DNA of 64,000 nucleotides from UM-FILTER-40-17 sp032251335. Its GTDB lineage: Bacteria > Bacteroidota > Bacteroidia > Flavobacteriales > Flavobacteriaceae. Of this stretch, positions 61,263-64,000 are shown in pieces. The notes under the pieces were generated by a model. That model was not told where the DNA came from. It saw nothing but the letters and a program-made list of their open reading frames with translations, and searched no databases. Each line of letters begins with the position of its first letter. Within the stretch, counting starts at the first letter, position 1. The position numbers and the translations under genes were made by a program. The DNA is taken from NCBI GenBank assembly GCA_032251335.1, contig JAVVDW010000002.1:62001-126000 (forward strand). The letters are read 5' to 3'.

Positions 61263-61709
61263 TCAAGGCTCCGCAATGACATCAATTTCAATAAGCGCTT
61301 GGCCGGCCAAACCCGAAGCGGCAAAGGTAGTACGTGCCGGTTTGTTTGGAAAATATTTGACGTACTCGGCATTAAATGCTTCAAAATCATTGATGTCTGA
61401 TAGAATCACCGTGCATTTAATTACTTTGTCCAACGAGCTGTTGTTGTGTTTTAAAACCGCTTCAATATTTTGAATGGCTTGCCTCGTTTGTGCTGCGATG
61501 CCTTCCGGTAAAATGCCTGTGTCGTGATTACGACCGATTTGTCCGGATAAAAACAGTAGGTTTCCACTGCGTACTGCCGCCGAAAAAGGTGTGTTTTGAC
61601 GCTTGGGGTGTTGCGATTTGATAAACTCGGCTTTTGGAGTTTCTTCGCAAGAGTTGACCCCAACCAATCCCAATAAAAAAATGAGTAGAAAAGCAATGAG
61701 ATATTTCAT
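61263..61709 (-). CDS. RidA family lipoprotein with intact catalytic arginine
   Basis: 148-aa Rid protein with a lipoprotein signal ending in LVGVNSC (Cys21). FLSGQIGRNHDTG, TRQAIQNIEAVLKHNN and PARTTFAASGLAG are present; Arg in PAR is the residue used by RidA to deaminate imines. Export by a lipoprotein signal is unusual, since RidA normally acts on cytosolic metabolites. Its start codon is fused to a dispersed repeat. Confidence 0.88.
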   Translation of the reverse strand: MKYLIAFLLIFLLGLVGVNSCEETPKAEFIKSQHPKRQNTPFSAAVRSGNLLFLSGQIGRNHDTGILPEGIAAQTRQAIQNIEAVLKHNNSSLDKVIKCTVILSDINDFEAFNAEYVKYFPNKPARTTFAASGLAGQALIEIDVIAEP

Positions 61710-61798
61710 CTGTTTATATTATTTGTTTTTATCTGTCACACTTTACGCCCAAGGATAATCATGCTCCTGTGTGCAAAATTTTTACATGGGTGTTTCAT
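61710..61798 (-). repeat. Start-codon-associated dispersed repeat before ridA-like gene
   Basis: 89-bp copy, minus strand, starting ATGAAACACCC and ending AATATAAACAG before ATGAAATAT. The right arm reads GGGCGTAAAGTGTGACAG. Overall it aligns almost gap-free to the first moaC copy. Confidence 0.85.
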
Positions 61799-61953
61799 CT
61801 GTAGATAAGTATTTATTTTTTAAAAGCTTTATTCTAATTTTTTATAAATCAATAGGCAAGTCAGTTTTAAACCTACCTAATTAGAGCTTTGTTTTTAACA
61901 ATCCATTTGTGTAATGTAAAAATAAGCATAAATTTAGACAAAAATTTGAATGA

Positions 61954-63495
61954 ATGACTCAGTTAGAAAAATTTACAGATACCTTATCCAAAGGTTATAC
62001 TTTTAAAGGCGACTACATCGAGTTGGGAAAAGGGATGTTGGCGGGCACACCAATACCGGATGCACCCGTGCGTGTACCGCTAAAAACCCTCAACAGACAT
62101 GGTTTGATTGCCGGTGCTACCGGAACCGGAAAAACCAAAACACTGCAAATTATTTCCGAACTGTTGTCAGAAAAAGGCATTCCCGTCTTGATGATGGACA
62201 TCAAGGGTGATTTAAGCGGCATTGCAGCAGCCGCAGCAGAAAATCCGAAGATAAGGGAACGACATGAAAAGTTGCAAATTCCCTACGAACCGGCTGCCTA
62301 TCCGGTGGAACTTTTGAGCCTGTCTGCCGAACCCGGCGCAAGGCTTCGATCGACAGTTTCAGAATTTGGTCCTGTTTTATTTTCGCGTATGCTCAACCTT
62401 TCAGAAGTGCAAGCGGGTATCATATCGGTCATTTTCAAATATGCCGACGACAATAGCCTCCCGCTTTTGGACTTGAAAGATTTGCGAAAATTATTGCAGT
62501 ATGCAACAGAAGAAGGCAAAGAGGAATTAGAACGCGAGTACGGAAGGATTTCCACCACTTCTACCGGTGCCATCATGCGAAATATTGTGGCTCTTGAGCA
62601 GCAAGGCGCCGATGTGTTTTTTGGCGAACCTTCTTTTGAGGTATCAGATTTGCTCAGGCTCGATGAAAAAGGGCAGGGCTACATCAATATTGTTCGACTG
62701 ACAGACATACAAGACAAGCCCCATCTTTTTTCGACATTTATGCTTGGCCTTTTGGCTGAAATTTACAGCACTTTTCCGGAACAGGGCGACACCGGCAGAC
62801 CCGAACTCGTTATTTTTTTGGATGAAGCCCATCTCATCTTTGACCAGGCTTCGCCGGAACTGCTCAATCAGATTGAAAACATTGTAAAACTCATACGTTC
62901 CAAAGGCGTCGGTTTGTATTTCGTCACCCAAAATCCGACAGATGTGCCGGATGCAGTTTTGAGTCAATTGGGTTTAAAAATCCAGCACGCCTTGCGCGCG
63001 TTTACCGCCAAAGATCGGAAAGCGATTAAACTTACTGCTGAAAATTATCCCATCTCTGAGTTTTACAAAACTGACGAAGTATTGACCTCGCTCGGCATCG
63101 GTGAAGCCCTGGTTTCTGCCCTCAATGAAAAAGGCATCCCGACACCACTGGCAGCCACCATGCTCCGCGCACCCAAAAGTAGAATGGATATTCTCAGTCC
63201 AACTGAAATTGAGGGCTTGGTTGCGGTTTCCAAACTCAGTAAAAAATACAACAAAACCATAGACCGCGAAAGCGCCTACGAAATACTAAACGACAAAATA
63301 GCCCGTGCAGAACAATATGCCAGAGAGGCGCAACGCCAAAAAGAAACCGAACTTAAAAGACAACCTACAGAAACTTTCTCCAGAAGGCGATCTGCCTCGC
63401 GAAGTAGTGCCGCCAACCCCATTTTGAAAGTGCTCACCAGTGCTACTTTCATCAGAGGCGTGATGGGAATTTTGACAAGAGCTATGAGAAAATGA
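61954..63495 (+). CDS. HerA-like ATPase (DUF853/YjgR family)
   Basis: 513-aa P-loop ATPase with Walker A AGATGTGKT (53-61), Walker B VIFLDEAH (D290, E291) and, after it, SKGVGLYFVTQNPTDVPD with a sensor Gln. C-terminal 100 residues are Lys/Arg-rich with a likely helical region and a hydrophobic end. These proteins resemble HerA/FtsK DNA translocases; the cellular job of YjgR is not established. No nurA-like gene is adjacent. Confidence 0.9.
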   Translation: MTQLEKFTDTLSKGYTFKGDYIELGKGMLAGTPIPDAPVRVPLKTLNRHGLIAGATGTGKTKTLQIISELLSEKGIPVLMMDIKGDLSGIAAAAAENPKIRERHEKLQIPYEPAAYPVELLSLSAEPGARLRSTVSEFGPVLFSRMLNLSEVQAGIISVIFKYADDNSLPLLDLKDLRKLLQYATEEGKEELEREYGRISTTSTGAIMRNIVALEQQGADVFFGEPSFEVSDLLRLDEKGQGYINIVRLTDIQDKPHLFSTFMLGLLAEIYSTFPEQGDTGRPELVIFLDEAHLIFDQASPELLNQIENIVKLIRSKGVGLYFVTQNPTDVPDAVLSQLGLKIQHALRAFTAKDRKAIKLTAENYPISEFYKTDEVLTSLGIGEALVSALNEKGIPTPLAATMLRAPKSRMDILSPTEIEGLVAVSKLSKKYNKTIDRESAYEILNDKIARAEQYAREAQRQKETELKRQPTETFSRRRSASRSSAANPILKVLTSATFIRGVMGILTRAMRK

Positions 63496-63662
63496 TGATT
63501 TTACAACAAAATTTTTTTAAAATTAAGTAAGTTTGCCAACCACAAACAAACGCTTACAACAACTACAATATATAAAACGTAATGCCCGTTGATACATTCA
63601 TCAAATCAATAGAAATAAAGGATTTGGCATTACAGTTGACCAGAACAAATAAATATCAGCAA

Positions 63663-64000
63663 ATGAAAAACGGCCTAAAAACACTTGTTTTTGCAATACT
63701 ATCGGTGATGTTGATCTCCTGTCAGAAAGATACCGAGTTTTTGATAACCAACGGACAAGTAGGAAAGATTACCAAAGAAACCAAAATAAGCAAGTTAGAT
63801 TCTCTTTTTCCCAACGATTCTATTGTAAAACGCTATCAGCCCGGCAATCTCAAAGTAGCCAGCGAGTTGTTTATCTACCAAAAAGGTGGCAAAAAATTGT
63901 TGGAAATTATACCGGCCAAATTTTCGGATGACAGCCAACAAATTAGTTATGTCGAGATTTTAGACGAACGCTACAAAACAGCCGAAGGACTGAGTGTGAA
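63663..64000 (+). CDS. Lipoprotein of unknown function (5' end, cut by window edge)
   Basis: Open frame of 112 codons running off the window. It starts with a lipoprotein signal (MKNGLKTLVFAILSVMLISC, Cys20) and continues with ITNGQVGKITKETKISKL and a polar beta-like region. An in-frame ATG at 63582 would add 27 residues before the signal and is rejected for that reason. Family not recognised. Confidence 0.75.
   Translation, partial: MKNGLKTLVFAILSVMLISCQKDTEFLITNGQVGKITKETKISKLDSLFPNDSIVKRYQPGNLKVASELFIYQKGGKKLLEIIPAKFSDDSQQISYVEILDERYKTAEGLSV

Overview
The window comes from a Bacteroidota chromosome, most likely a member of the Flavobacteriia or a close relative. Reasons: moderate AT richness; promoters of the TTG-N(18-20)-TAnnTTTG type where recognisable; many lipoproteins; families typical of the phylum (GSCFA, CarboxypepD_reg-like, DUF4382, the 512-aa helical protein, CzcA fused to TolC); and almost no Shine-Dalgarno signals. 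No rRNA, tRNA, IS element, prophage or CRISPR array was seen.

Layout. 1-8065 (+) is a molybdenum-enzyme operon: the 3' end of a xanthine-dehydrogenase-type large subunit, then moaD, moaE, moaA, moaC, mobA, a MoeB-rhodanese fusion, a TSUP anion transporter, moeA, xdhC and mocA. 8068-14935 holds a surface-protein gene pair (-), gcvT, a pterin carbinolamine dehydratase and yebC (+), then comM and an SRPBCC protein (-). 15362-19781 (-) is leuA-leuC-leuD-leuB. 19930-25109 has a helical hypothetical, an SDR, a MazG-like protein, miaE, a yefM-yoeB toxin-antitoxin cassette and a DJ-1-like lipoprotein. 25164-37514 is one uninterrupted minus-strand run. Its upstream part is a compact six-gene cluster (TolB-like/TPR membrane protein, small membrane coiled protein, caspase/pseudo-hydrolase/TPR protein, 74-aa PGDYG-like protein, two TIR-transmembrane proteins). 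Downstream come an exported RidA-like protein, an exported alpha/beta hydrolase, an M14 peptidase and folP. A 75-aa protein made of 14-residue repeats diverges from the cluster. 38665-44783 (-) is a heavy-metal RND efflux locus. 45438-51462 has a GSCFA protein, an aromatic amino acid hydroxylase, a cysteine-synthase-like enzyme and an oligopeptidase. 51862-58151 (+) is ilvD-ilvB-ilvN-ilvC-ilvA. The window ends with a GapN-like dehydrogenase behind a structured leader, rluF, a RidA-like lipoprotein, a HerA-like ATPase and the start of a lipoprotein.

Together the leu and ilv clusters give a full branched-chain amino-acid pathway. The Moco operon makes both cytidylylated (mocA/xdhC) and probably guanylylated (mobA) cofactor. 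phhB and phhA are 34 kb apart but belong to one tetrahydropterin-dependent cycle.

Most unusual items: (1) the TIR/TIR/caspase/TolB-TPR membrane cluster, a candidate undescribed immune or cell-death signalling system; (2) a dispersed 83-115 bp element present six times, always in the same orientation and always ending exactly at an ATGAAA start codon, as if it inserted at start codons and duplicated them; (3) a 14-residue repeat microprotein next to the TIR/caspase cluster; (4) a long structured leader before gapN; (5) a 50-bp tandem repeat capped by a 16-bp-arm palindrome, at two loci plus a solitary palindrome at a third.
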